Shown: positions 24,848 to 33,717 of the stretch, one piece after another
How the letters are laid out: each line of letters starts with the position of its first letter
Numbering within the stretch: the first letter of the stretch is position 1
Assembly: GCF_009720385.1 (NCBI RefSeq)
Contig: NZ_ML769307.1
Span: 196,452-260,451 of the forward strand
Length of the DNA: 64,000 nt
Direction of reading: 5' to 3'
From: Catellatospora vulcania
GTDB lineage: Bacteria > Actinomycetota > Actinomycetes > Mycobacteriales > Micromonosporaceae
The notes under the pieces: model-generated
Seen by the model: the letters and a program-made list of their open reading frames with translations, nothing else
The model's database searches: none
What the model was told of the DNA's origin: nothing
Position numbers and translations under genes: made by a program

Positions 24848-25411
24848 ATGGCGGCAGAGTTGTGGGTGCTCAATGCGGGGTATGTCGGTGAGCGGGTAGC
24901 GAGCACCGTCGCGCTGCTGCGGGACGGGGACACCACCGTGGTCGTCGACCCGGGGATGGTCGCCGACCGGCAGCAGATCCTCGGGCCGATGGCCGACCTC
25001 GGCGTCGACCCGGAGTCCGTCACGGATGTGATCTTCAGTCACCATCACCCCGACCACACGATCAACGCGGCACTGTTCCGCAACGCCCGCTACCACGACC
25101 ACTGGGCGTACTACGTCGACGACCAGTGGGTCAGCCGCGACGCCGAGGGCTTCGCGCTCTCCGACGCGATCCGGCTGATCCGCACGCCGGGGCACACGGC
25201 CGAGGACATCACGACCCTGGTCGACACCGCCGCCGGGCTCGTCGCCCTCACCCACGTCTGGTGGCACGCCGAAGGGCCGCCGAAGGACCCGTTCGCCACC
25301 GATGCCGTCGCACTGGCAGCGTCCCGTGCCCGGGTGCTCGCGCTGAACCCGGTCCAGATCGTGCCAGGCCATGGCCCCGCTTTCACGCCGGACCCGACGA
25401 CCCCTCGCTGA
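24848..25411 (+). CDS. metallo-beta-lactamase-fold hydrolase
   Basis: The 187-residue protein has the metal-binding HxHxDH motif as SHHHPDHT (near residue 63). A later histidine lies in TPGHTAED, an acidic/His region in ALTHVWWH, and PGHGP ends the fold. This is a compact MBL-fold hydrolase with a dinuclear zinc or iron site. Length and wording resemble small MBLAC1-like hydrolases rather than antibiotic lactamases; the substrate is unknown. No signal peptide. It follows the SDR gene on the same strand but is separated from it by the long palindrome. Confidence 0.8.
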   Translation: MAAELWVLNAGYVGERVASTVALLRDGDTTVVVDPGMVADRQQILGPMADLGVDPESVTDVIFSHHHPDHTINAALFRNARYHDHWAYYVDDQWVSRDAEGFALSDAIRLIRTPGHTAEDITTLVDTAAGLVALTHVWWHAEGPPKDPFATDAVALAASRARVLALNPVQIVPGHGPAFTPDPTTPR

Positions 25412-25565
25412 CGGTTCGACGTACGCGGCGACGCTGTGGGTAGGCGAAGTGGACCGTCCGCACCCGCTCGGGGCTGCGCACGGACGGCCGGTCCGGGATC
25501 ATCGGCTGTTGTGATCACCCGTCGGCACGACCGGACGGCGCACCGACGATGGGACGGACCCGCAG

Positions 25566-26792
25566 ATGGCAAGTGAGCGCCGGCGCTGGCAGATGCTGAT
25601 CGTCGGCACGCTGGCGATGACCGCGGGCAGCACGTTCCAGTACGGGCTGGCCTACCTGATCCCGGCGTTCCGGGACGAGGGCCTGACCCTGGAACAGGCC
25701 GGCGCGCTGGTCGCCTGCCCCACCATCGGCGTGGTGCTCACCCTCATCGCCTGGGGCGCCGCGGCCGACCGGTGGGGCGAGCGCGTGGTGCTGTCCACCG
25801 GTCTCGGGCTGCAGGGCCTCATCCTGATCGCCGCACAGTGGGCGTCCGGCACCGCGGGCCTCGCCGTGTGCCTGGTGCTGGCCGGTGCGGCAGGCGGCTC
25901 GGTGCTGGCCGGCGGCCGGCTCATCCTCGGCTGGTTCGCGCGGCACGAGCGCGCTCTGGCGATGGGCATCAGGCAGAGCGCCGCGCCGCTGGGCCTCGCC
26001 CTGGCCGCCCTCACGCTGCCCTCCCTCGCCGACCGCGGCACGGGCGGGCCGCTGCTGTTCCTCGCGGTGCTGTTCCTGGCCGTGGCGACAGCGGCATTCG
26101 TGTTCGTACGCGACCCGGCCCCGCAGCCGTCCGACACGAACCGGGAGGCACCGCAACAGAAGCCGACGTCGCCGTACCGCACCTCCGGCTTGTGGCGTAT
26201 CCACGCCGCCAGCGCGCTGCTGGTCATCCCGCAGTTCACGGTCACCACGTTCGCGCTGGTCTTCCTCGTCGAGGTCCATGGCTGGACGGCGGTCGGCGCC
26301 GGGCAGCTGCTGGCCGGAGGGCAGGTGTGCGGCGCCCTGGCCCGTCTCGGAGCGGGCTACTGGTCCGACCGCACGGGCAGCCGGCTCAAGCCCATGCGGA
26401 TCATCGCGATCTCGACCGGCTTGGGAATGCTGGCGCTGGCCGCGCTCGCCGGAACGAGGCTGGCGGTGCCCGTGCTGCTGTTCATGGCGGTGGTCGCGGT
26501 GACCAGCAACGTGCTGTCGTTCACCGCCGTCGCCGAATACGCGGGTTCGGCGTGGGCGGGCCGTGCCCTCGGCATCCAGACCACCGGCCAGAACGCGCTG
26601 GCGGCTGCCACACCGCCGGTGATGGCCATGGCGATCGGAGCGGCGGACTTCGCACCGAGTTTCGCCGTGGTGGCCGCGTTTCCGCTGATCGCCGCCGTTA
26701 TCGTGCCGGTCGCTGCAGAGCGGGCCGCCATCGCCGCCCAGGCAGACCAGACGGTCCCGCCGGTCGCGGCAGCTCAGCGCATCCGTTCCTAG
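25566..26792 (+). CDS. MFS transporter
   Basis: The 408-residue protein has about twelve membrane helices in two halves joined by a polar loop near residues 185-205 (RDPAPQPSDTNREAPQQKPT). The MFS motif A region in the loop after helix 2 is GAAADRWGERVVL, and the later copy reads GYWSDRTGSRLKP. It is probably a proton-coupled carrier or drug exporter; the substrate cannot be predicted. It is convergent with, and seven bases from, the inositol-phosphatase-like gene, with no obvious terminator between. Confidence 0.85.
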   Translation: MASERRRWQMLIVGTLAMTAGSTFQYGLAYLIPAFRDEGLTLEQAGALVACPTIGVVLTLIAWGAAADRWGERVVLSTGLGLQGLILIAAQWASGTAGLAVCLVLAGAAGGSVLAGGRLILGWFARHERALAMGIRQSAAPLGLALAALTLPSLADRGTGGPLLFLAVLFLAVATAAFVFVRDPAPQPSDTNREAPQQKPTSPYRTSGLWRIHAASALLVIPQFTVTTFALVFLVEVHGWTAVGAGQLLAGGQVCGALARLGAGYWSDRTGSRLKPMRIIAISTGLGMLALAALAGTRLAVPVLLFMAVVAVTSNVLSFTAVAEYAGSAWAGRALGIQTTGQNALAAATPPVMAMAIGAADFAPSFAVVAAFPLIAAVIVPVAAERAAIAAQADQTVPPVAAAQRIRS

Positions 26793-26799
26793 ACCGGGC

Positions 26800-27573
26800 T
26801 CACCGCGAGCGGGGCCGCGCCGGGTATTGGAGCACGGTCAGCAGCCGGCTGTGCAGGTCGGCGTTCGAGTACAGGCCACCGCCTCGATCGCCGGCGTTAC
26901 CTCCGGTCCGGTCGGTGAAACAGCCGCCCGCCTCCTCGACGAGCAGGATCCATGGCGCGTGATCCCAGACGTGGTAGCCCTCGACCAGGAAAGCGTCGGT
27001 TTCGCCGCGGACCAGCTCGACGAGCGGGAGCGCGCCGGCCGGTGTGCGGGCCACGCTCGGTGGCAGGCGGGCTCTGGACGCGTCGTCCAGCGCATCGAGC
27101 TGAGCCTCGGCCAGCGTCGAAGTGGTGCTGACGGCGAGGCGCCGCGACTCGCCCTGTCCGCGTGGCCAGGACGACTCGAAGGAACCGCCGCCTCGGGTCG
27201 CCCACCAGCAGCGTCGCAGCGCGGGCGCGGTGACGACCGCGAGCTCGGTGCGCCCGGCGACCTCCAGCGCGAGGTGGACTCGCCAGTTCGGGTCACCGCG
27301 GCTGAAGAACGACGTGCCGTCGATCGGGTCGATGATCCAGACCCGATCGGACTCACCGACCCGGCCAAGTTCCTCGCCGAGGAGCGCATCCTGCGGCCTC
27401 GCCGTCGACAGCGTCTCGCGAATCGACCGTTCGACCGCCCGGTCGGCTTCGGTGACCGGTGTGCCGTCCGCCTTCAGCGTCGCCGCAACGCCGGACTCGA
27501 AGTAAGCGAGGGCGAGGTCTGCTGCCAGATCCGACGTGTCGAACGCGAGACGCAGGTCATCAGCGCTGTCCAC
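26800..27573 (-). CDS. inositol-monophosphatase-family phosphatase
   Basis: From a GTG at 27573 the protein has 257 residues. It contains the metal-binding motifs of the Mg-dependent, lithium-sensitive phosphatase family: GEELGRVG (first Glu), WIIDPIDGTSFF (Asp-x-Ile-Asp-Gly-Thr) and WDHAPWILLVEEAGG. Actinobacterial members include inositol-1-phosphatases and histidinol-phosphate phosphatase (HisN type), and motifs alone do not separate them. The longer frame overlaps the preceding small gene and lacks protein character. It may be the last gene of the transcript that begins with the GT87-type gene. Confidence 0.85.
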   Translation of the reverse strand: MDSADDLRLAFDTSDLAADLALAYFESGVAATLKADGTPVTEADRAVERSIRETLSTARPQDALLGEELGRVGESDRVWIIDPIDGTSFFSRGDPNWRVHLALEVAGRTELAVVTAPALRRCWWATRGGGSFESSWPRGQGESRRLAVSTTSTLAEAQLDALDDASRARLPPSVARTPAGALPLVELVRGETDAFLVEGYHVWDHAPWILLVEEAGGCFTDRTGGNAGDRGGGLYSNADLHSRLLTVLQYPARPRSR

Positions 27574-27602
27574 GACCGACGACGCTATCAGCCGACGATC
27601 CC

Positions 27603-27914
27603 TCAGAGACCGAAGGCCTGGTACACCTCGTCGATGCTCTCCCAGTCGGCCTGGCTCGACCGGCGCAGGTCCGCGGGGACCGGCTGCGGGAACACCAGCA
27701 GCGAACCCTGTGCCCGGCCGTCGGCGCCGATGTGCAGGTCGGTGGCGGGGGAGAACCACGCCTCTCCGTCGCCCATGGTGCTCCAGTAATCGATTCTGAA
27801 CACCCGGCCCTGTGCGAGGGCCTCCCGCAGCTCGTCAGTGCTCAACGAATGGCCCGCGACGGGCTGCCCGCCCTCGGCGAGCAGCCCGTCGACCAGGTCC
27901 TGGCTCCAGATCAC
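27603..27914 (-). CDS. small hypothetical protein
   Basis: The 103-residue protein of unknown family has a helical N-terminal part (SQDLVDGLLAEGGQPVAGHS, TDELREALAQGRVFRID). A strand-rich centre follows (AWFSPATDLHIGADGRAQGS). It starts at GTG two bases after the stop of the membrane glycosyltransferase gene, so the two are cotranscribed. The acidic C-terminus (ADWESIDEVYQAFGL) is probably helical. No catalytic motif. Confidence 0.65.
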   Translation of the reverse strand: MIWSQDLVDGLLAEGGQPVAGHSLSTDELREALAQGRVFRIDYWSTMGDGEAWFSPATDLHIGADGRAQGSLLVFPQPVPADLRRSSQADWESIDEVYQAFGL

Positions 27915-27916
27915 GG

Positions 27917-29509
27917 TCAGGCCGGGTTCAGGGAGTCGGTGAAGACGGCGAGCACCTCGCCGCCGGGCCCGTACGCGACGAGCCGCCCGGCGGCGATGTT
28001 GGCCAGCCGGAACGAGAACGTCCGCTGCCCGGGGAACATCTCCACCAGCGGGATCTCCCGTGGCGGCCCGCCTGGCGCGCTGGTGAACTCCAGCCGCGCG
28101 ACGCTGCCGTCGACCACGCCGTTGACGCGCACCTTGGTCGGCTCCCGGAACGTGCCGAAGTGGACCGGCCCGCCGGCGGCCGCGTCGGCGCAGCTCTGCG
28201 CGGTGCGGCAGTAGAAGAAGTAGCGCGGGTTGACGGTGTCGGCGAGGTCGTACGCCTTGAACGTCGGATCGGCGCCGGCGGGCAGCGGCAGGATCGCGAT
28301 GCAGGCCAGTGCGGCCGAGGCCGTGGTGGCGGTGCGCAGCCAGACCCGGGCCGAGCCGGGTCGTGCCGAGCGCGCCGTCGCCACGGCCAGTCCGCCGACC
28401 CCGGCGAGGCAGACCGCCACGACCCCGAGCGAGCGCGCATTCTCGAACACGAACTGCACGCCGGGCCGCATCGACACTGCGCCGAGCAGGCTGCCCAGCG
28501 ACAGCACCATGACCACCAGCAGGACTCCGCCGGCGACGCGGCGCGCCACGCCGTTGGCGGCGATCATCAGCATCGCGGCCAGCACGGTCCACAGCTGGTG
28601 GTGGGTCCAGGAGACCGGGGAGGCGGCGACGGTGGCGCAGCCGACGAGCACCGCCGCGCGAACCGGCTCGCCGTCCAGCGCGATGCGCCGCGCCCGCAGC
28701 AGGGCGACCCCGCAGATCAGCGCGACCAGGGCCGCCCACAGCAGCGGCAGCGTCTCCGGCGACATCCCGGCTCGCATGAGCATGCCGTGCAGCGACTGGT
28801 TGCCCAGCGAGGCCAGATTGCCGATGCGGGAGGTCTGCAGCATGGTGCCGGTCCAGTAGGTCCAGCTGTCGGCGGGCAGGAACGCCGCCCCGGCGAGGGC
28901 GCAGGCGGCGAAGGTCGCCACGGCGCGGGCCGCGTCCCGGGGGCGTTTGGCGACCAGCAGGAACACCACGAACAGCAGCGGTGTCAACTTGATCGCCGCG
29001 GCCAGGCCGATCAGGACGCCGCGGTGGCGGGCCGGGGTCAGCCCGATCGCGTCGACCAGTGCCAGCAGCACGATGAACACGCTGACCTGGCCGAAGCGCA
29101 GGTTGCTCTGCGCCGGTGCGGACAGCAGCAGCGCGCACGCGGCCACCGCCACCAGCAGCGGCCGCCGGTCGGTGACGGTGGTGAACGCGCCCCCGGCCGC
29201 CGCCGCGATCGCCGCGATCGCGGCGACGGTCAGCGCGAGCCACAGCAGCCGCAGCGTCGGCTCGGCCAGCAGCGTCATAGGCTGCATCAGCAGCGCGGCG
29301 AACGGCGGGTACGTGAACGGGCCGCCGTTCTCGGCGACGTAGCCGTACAGCGGCTGCCCGTGCTGGACGGTCTCGATCGCGCCGTAGTAGATGTGCAGGT
29401 CGGACAGCCGGTCGTCCGGGGGCCGCCGCAGCACCAGCACCGAGGAGACCAGGGCGACCGCCCCGAACACCGACCACACCGCACCGACCCGGCGATCAAC
29501 CATCGACAC
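27917..29509 (-). CDS. GT87-type polyprenol-phosphate-mannose-dependent membrane glycosyltransferase
   Basis: The 530-residue integral membrane protein has about ten to twelve helices. It has the early extracytoplasmic motif LSDLHIYYGAIETVQHG, where the acidic/His cluster is the likely GT-C active site, and a PFTYPPFAALLMQP segment typical of DUF2029/GT87. Relatives add mannose or arabinose from a polyprenyl-phosphate donor to lipoglycans or proteins on the outer face of the membrane. An extra soluble C-terminal domain of about 120 residues (PTFKAYDLADTVNPRYFF onward) is less usual. The small gene and the phosphatase gene follow on the same strand. Confidence 0.78.
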   Translation of the reverse strand: MSMVDRRVGAVWSVFGAVALVSSVLVLRRPPDDRLSDLHIYYGAIETVQHGQPLYGYVAENGGPFTYPPFAALLMQPMTLLAEPTLRLLWLALTVAAIAAIAAAAGGAFTTVTDRRPLLVAVAACALLLSAPAQSNLRFGQVSVFIVLLALVDAIGLTPARHRGVLIGLAAAIKLTPLLFVVFLLVAKRPRDAARAVATFAACALAGAAFLPADSWTYWTGTMLQTSRIGNLASLGNQSLHGMLMRAGMSPETLPLLWAALVALICGVALLRARRIALDGEPVRAAVLVGCATVAASPVSWTHHQLWTVLAAMLMIAANGVARRVAGGVLLVVMVLSLGSLLGAVSMRPGVQFVFENARSLGVVAVCLAGVGGLAVATARSARPGSARVWLRTATTASAALACIAILPLPAGADPTFKAYDLADTVNPRYFFYCRTAQSCADAAAGGPVHFGTFREPTKVRVNGVVDGSVARLEFTSAPGGPPREIPLVEMFPGQRTFSFRLANIAAGRLVAYGPGGEVLAVFTDSLNPA

Positions 29510-29635
29510 AGGTTAGCGCCCGCCGCGCGGTGCGGCCGTCCACCCGTCCAAGATTCGTCGACCTGCCCGGCACCTGGGCGTATACGGGTTCAAGATACGC
29601 ACAGGCGCCGGGCGAGTCCGACGATCACGGAGCGG

Positions 29636-30925
29636 TCAGGAGGAGTGGCTGCGGTCGTGGTTGCGGACCAGGCGCAGGCGGAGCTGGGTGATGCTGCGGC
29701 CGTCGATCTCGGTGACCTCGGCGGTGAAGCCGGGGGCCTTGACCGTCTCACCGGTCTTGGTGGGGATGTGGCCGAGCTTGTCCAGCACCAGGCCGGCGAC
29801 CGTGGTGTAGTCCATCTCGCCCAGCCGGTTCAGGTCGATGCCCAGGTCCGGCAGGTCGTGCAGCGGGAACGAGCCCGGCACCAGGAACACGTCGTCGGCC
29901 TCGCGGACCACCGAGACCACGTCCCGGTCGGTCTCGTCGTAGATCTCGCCGACGACCTCCTCGACGAGGTCCTCCATCGTGATGATGCCGTCGATGGAGC
30001 CGTGCTCGTCGACCACCAGGGCGAACTGCTCGCGCTGGTTGCGCAGCTGGCGCATGGCGTCCGACACCGACAGCGTCTCCGGCAGGAAGATCGCGGTGCG
30101 GGCGCGCTCGCCGACCGGGCCGCCCGCGCCGAGCAGGTCGCGCAGGTGCACCACGCCGACCACGGAGTCAAGGTCGCCGTCGCCGACGACAGGGGCCCGG
30201 CTGTGGCCGGTCTCGGCCAGCATGGCCAGCCCTTCCTCCGCGGACATGTCCGCGGGCAGGGTGACGACCTCGCGGCGGGGGATGAGGATGTCGCGGATGT
30301 CGCGCTCGCTGATCTCGAACGCCCCGGAGATGATCTCGCGCTGCTCGGCGGTGAAGCTGCGCTGCGCGACGACCAGGTCGCGGATCTCCTCGGCGGAGAT
30401 CTCCTCGCGGCCCGCGCGGGGGTCCACCCCGGCGATCCGGACGATCATGTCGGTGGACTTGCCGAGCAGCCACACGAACGGTCGCGACGCGGTGGCCATC
30501 CAGTCCAGCGGCCGTGCGGCGACAAGCGCCCAGCCCTCCGCGCGCTGCATGGCGATGCGCTTGGGGGCCAGCTCGCCGACCACCAGCGTGAGGAAGGTCA
30601 GCACCAGGGTGACGATGATGATGGCGGCGGGCTCGGCCGCCGAGCCCAGGAAGGCCAGCGCCGGCACCAGCGGCTTGGCCAGCGACGTCGCCGCGAAGGC
30701 CGAGGCCAGGAAGCCGGCCAGGGTGATGCCGATCTGGATGGTGGCGAGGAACCGGTTGGGGTCCCGGGACAGGCGGGCCAGCACCCTGCCGCCGGAGGAG
30801 GAGCGCTCGAGCCGCTGGATCTGCGACTCGCGCAGCGAGATGAGAGCCATCTCGCTGCCCGACAGCGCTCCGTTGATCAACATCAGGACAAGCACCAGCA
30901 GAACCTGGGTGCCGTAGCCGCCCAC
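29636..30925 (-). CDS. CNNM/CorC-type membrane protein (DUF21-CBS-CorC)
   Basis: The 429-residue protein has an N-terminal DUF21 transmembrane region (about residues 1-185; INGALSGSEMALISLRESQI, ITLAGFLASAFA). A pair of CBS domains follows (about 205-330; DIRDILIPRREVVTLPAD, DEHGSIDGIITMEDLVEEVV). A C-terminal CorC/HlyC domain (about 345-425; FLVPGSFPLHDLPDLG) completes it. This order is that of CNNM-family Mg2+ exporters, formerly called hemolysin-like. Basic residues follow the helices, so the CBS part is cytoplasmic and may sense adenine nucleotides. It is separated from gnd by a perfect hairpin. Confidence 0.9.
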   Translation of the reverse strand: MGGYGTQVLLVLVLMLINGALSGSEMALISLRESQIQRLERSSSGGRVLARLSRDPNRFLATIQIGITLAGFLASAFAATSLAKPLVPALAFLGSAAEPAAIIIVTLVLTFLTLVVGELAPKRIAMQRAEGWALVAARPLDWMATASRPFVWLLGKSTDMIVRIAGVDPRAGREEISAEEIRDLVVAQRSFTAEQREIISGAFEISERDIRDILIPRREVVTLPADMSAEEGLAMLAETGHSRAPVVGDGDLDSVVGVVHLRDLLGAGGPVGERARTAIFLPETLSVSDAMRQLRNQREQFALVVDEHGSIDGIITMEDLVEEVVGEIYDETDRDVVSVVREADDVFLVPGSFPLHDLPDLGIDLNRLGEMDYTTVAGLVLDKLGHIPTKTGETVKAPGFTAEVTEIDGRSITQLRLRLVRNHDRSHSS

Positions 30926-31006
30926 GGGCGTTCACTCCTCGACATGTTCAAGACAGAACCCACACCGTAGCGGGTCCGCCTGAAGATCCTGCACAGGGCG
31001 GCACGG

Positions 31007-31051
31007 ACAAAGCTCCGTTCATGCACCACAGCGGCATGAACGGAGCTTTGT
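31007..31051. terminator. perfect hairpin terminator of gnd
   Basis: Perfect 18-base arms (31007-31024 and 31034-31051) with a 9-base loop lie just after the gnd stop. On the minus strand the second arm ends AAAGC...TTGT without a long U-tract. It also separates gnd from the CorC-type gene downstream on the same strand. Confidence 0.85.
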
Positions 31052-31063
31052 TCGCGAAATGCG

Positions 31064-32491
31064 TCAGTCCTGCTTGACCTCGGTCTTGTCGCCCGACCAC
31101 AGCGTGTGGAAGGTGCCGTCGGCGTCCACCCGCTTGTAGGTGTGCGCGCCGAACAGGTCCCGCAGGCCCTGGGTGAGCGCGGCGGGCAGCCGCTCGCGGC
31201 GCAGGCCGTCGTAGTACGCCAGGGACGACGAGAACACCGGGGCGGGGATGCCCAGCTGTGCGGCGGTGGCCACCACGCGGCGCCAGGCCGGCACGGCCGC
31301 CCCGATCGCCTCGGTGAACGCGGGTGCGAACAGCAGGTTCGCCGGGGGCTCCGAGCCCTGGTACGCGGCGGTGATGTCGCGCAGCAGCGAAGCCCGGATG
31401 ATGCAGCCCGCCCGCCACAGCGATGCGATCGCCGCCAGGTCCAGGTCCCAGCCGTACTCCTTGGACGCCGACACCAGCATGTCCAGGCCCTGCGCGTAGC
31501 TGACCAGCTTGGACGCGTACAGCGCCTGGCGCACGTCCTCGACGAACGTGTCGGGCAGGTCCACCTTGACCTCGTGACCGCCCAGCAGCCCCTGCGCGAC
31601 CGGGCGCTGCGCCGCCTGCGACGACAGCGCGCGGGCGAACACCGACTCGCCGATGCCGGTGACCGGCGAACCCAGCTCCAGGGCCGCCATCACGGTCCAG
31701 CCGCCGGTGCCCTTCATGCCCGCGGCGTCGACGACGACGTCGACGAACGGCTTGCCGGTCTTCGCGTCGACGTGGCCGAGCACCTCGGCGGTGATCTCGA
31801 TGAGGAACGACGACAGGTCGCCCTTGTTCCACTCGGCGAAGATCTTCGACTGCTCGGCCGGCTCCAGGCCCGCGCCGGAGCGCAGCAGGTCGTACGCCTC
31901 GCCGATGACCTGCATGTCGGCGTACTCGATGCCGTTGTGGACCATCTTCACGAAGTGGCCGGCACCGTCGGTGCCGATCCAGGAGCAGCACGGCTCGCCG
32001 TCCACGTGCGCGGAGATCTTCTCCAGCATGGGCCCGAGCGACTCGTACGACTTCTTCGACCCGCCCGGCATGATCGACGGGCCCTTGAGCGCGCCCTCCT
32101 CGCCGCCGGACACGCCCACGCCCACGAAGTGCAGGCCCTTCTCGGCCAGCGCGGCCTCGCGGCGGCGGGTGTCGGTGAAGTGGGAGTTGCCCGCGTCGAT
32201 GATGATGTCGTCGGCGTCGAGCAGCGGCACCAGCTCGGCGATCACGTCGTCGACCGGCTTGCCGGCCTTGACCATGATCAGTACGCGGCGCGGCTTCTCC
32301 AGCGCGCCGACCAGCTCGGCCATCGTCTCGGTCGCGACGAAGTCGCCGTCGCCACCGTGCTCGGCGATCAGCGCGTCGGTGCGGGCGCGGCTGCGGTTGT
32401 GCACCGCCACGGTGTAGCCGTTGCGGGCCAGGTTGCGGGCGAGGTTGGCGCCCATCACCGCCAGCCCGGTGACACCGATCTGTGCTGCCAT
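31064..32491 (-). CDS. gnd: 6-phosphogluconate dehydrogenase (decarboxylating)
   Basis: The 475-residue protein matches the long dimeric form of the enzyme that converts 6-phosphogluconate to ribulose 5-phosphate, CO2 and NADPH. Features are the Rossmann loop GLAVMGANLARNLA, the coenzyme region NRSRAR (NADP-type Arg), IIDAGNSHFTDT, the substrate motif GVGVSGGEEGALKGPSIMPG, and catalytic HFVKMVHNGIEYADMQ (Lys/Asn/Glu). The start is the ATG at 32491, since an extra in-frame stretch upstream is not protein-like. NADPH made here can be balanced by the soluble transhydrogenase encoded 1.2 kb upstream on the same strand. Confidence 0.96.
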   Translation of the reverse strand: MAAQIGVTGLAVMGANLARNLARNGYTVAVHNRSRARTDALIAEHGGDGDFVATETMAELVGALEKPRRVLIMVKAGKPVDDVIAELVPLLDADDIIIDAGNSHFTDTRRREAALAEKGLHFVGVGVSGGEEGALKGPSIMPGGSKKSYESLGPMLEKISAHVDGEPCCSWIGTDGAGHFVKMVHNGIEYADMQVIGEAYDLLRSGAGLEPAEQSKIFAEWNKGDLSSFLIEITAEVLGHVDAKTGKPFVDVVVDAAGMKGTGGWTVMAALELGSPVTGIGESVFARALSSQAAQRPVAQGLLGGHEVKVDLPDTFVEDVRQALYASKLVSYAQGLDMLVSASKEYGWDLDLAAIASLWRAGCIIRASLLRDITAAYQGSEPPANLLFAPAFTEAIGAAVPAWRRVVATAAQLGIPAPVFSSSLAYYDGLRRERLPAALTQGLRDLFGAHTYKRVDADGTFHTLWSGDKTEVKQD

Positions 32492-32701
32492 GGTGTGACT
32501 CCTGGTCGTGAAAGCTCGATGTTTGCGGCCGCCCCGGTGCGTCCCTTCCACCTCATACCCCACCACGCCGGGCACGGGTGCGCACGCCCGGGGCGGCGCT
32601 GTCCTAGTGATCGAGAAGCTACGTCGGATTCGTGGTCGACTCCAGGTTCCGCGGCCTCCATCCTGCCCCAAGACGCGGCATGGCGAGAGCGCTTCGCAGG
32701 G

Positions 32702-33712
32702 TCAGAACCGGATGCGGGCCGCCACCGGCAGGTGGTCGCTGCCGGTGCGGGGCAGCGACCAGACGCGGGTGACCGTGGCCGCGCGGGCCAGCACGTGGTC
32801 GATGCGGGCCAGCGGCGCCTGCGCGGGCCAGCTGAACGCGAAGTCGGACCGGTCCGAGCCCAGCCGCGAGGTGACCGGGTCCAGCCCGCGGTCGTCCAGG
32901 GTGCCGTTGAGGTCGCCCAGCAGCAGCACCCGCTGCTGCGGTTCGGCGGCCAGCGCCGCGCCCAGCTTCTCGGCGCTGCCGTCGCGCCGGGTGGAGCCGA
33001 AGCCGTCGGTCCAGCCCAGACGCAGCGACGGCAGGTGGGCCACGTACACCGCGACGTCGCCCTGCGGCAGCGCCACGGTGGCGCGCATGCCGCGGCTCCA
33101 GTCGTCCACGATGGCGCGCGGCCGGATCTCGACCACCCGCACGTCGGTGACCGGGTATTTGGACCACAGCCCGACCGTGCCCTGCACCGCCGCGTGCGGG
33201 TAGAGCGGCGCGAGCGCGGCCGCGTACTCGGCCATGGCCTGCTCGGTGACCTCTTCCAGCGCGACGAGGTCGGGCGACACGGCCAGCAGCGCCCCGATCG
33301 TGCCCGCCGGGTCGGGGTTCTCGTCGCTGACGTTGTGCTGCACGACGGTGAGGTCGAACGGCTCGTCGGCGTGCGGGGCCAGCACCCCGGCGAACAGGCC
33401 GAACCAGGCGGCCACGGGAAGCGGCAGGGCGATCAGGGCGAGCTTCGAGCGGCGCAGCAGCGCGAGACCGAGCAGCGGCGGGACGCCCAGGCCCAGCCAG
33501 GGCAGGAACGACTCCAGCAGGCTGCCCAGGTGCCCGAGCGTGTTCGGCACCGCGGCGTGCAGCACCAGCAGGCCCGCGACGAGCACCGACAGCGCCGCCG
33601 TCACCAGCCCCGGCGTCCGCCCGACGGGCACGCGGCCGCCGTCGCTCCGCCGGGGGAACGGCAGCCGTCGCTCGCTCGTGGCGCCCGTAGCCGGCGCCGT
33701 CAAGGTGTCCAC
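32702..33712 (-). CDS. membrane-anchored endonuclease/exonuclease/phosphatase-family protein
   Basis: The 336-residue protein has three N-terminal membrane helices (about residues 35-57, 65-90 and 95-115), followed by an EEP domain facing outward. EEP motifs are VVQHNVSDENPD, LVALEEVTEQ (metal Glu), LLGDLNGTLDD, RIDHVL and SDHLPVAARI (catalytic Asp-His). The fold covers DNases, phospholipases and sphingomyelinases. For a membrane-anchored outer domain a nuclease or phosphodiesterase role is plausible but unproven. It begins five bases after the sthA stop, so the two form an operon. Confidence 0.85.
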   Translation of the reverse strand: MDTLTAPATGATSERRLPFPRRSDGGRVPVGRTPGLVTAALSVLVAGLLVLHAAVPNTLGHLGSLLESFLPWLGLGVPPLLGLALLRRSKLALIALPLPVAAWFGLFAGVLAPHADEPFDLTVVQHNVSDENPDPAGTIGALLAVSPDLVALEEVTEQAMAEYAAALAPLYPHAAVQGTVGLWSKYPVTDVRVVEIRPRAIVDDWSRGMRATVALPQGDVAVYVAHLPSLRLGWTDGFGSTRRDGSAEKLGAALAAEPQQRVLLLGDLNGTLDDRGLDPVTSRLGSDRSDFAFSWPAQAPLARIDHVLARAATVTRVWSLPRTGSDHLPVAARIRF

Positions 33713-33717
33713 CAGGT

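Noticed and set aside
27812..30970. Very long open frame on the + strand opposite the GT87, CNNM and neighbouring genes
   Set aside because: It is antisense to several convincing genes, has the Arg/Ala/Gly/Gln-rich composition of a GC-rich shadow frame and shows no domain.
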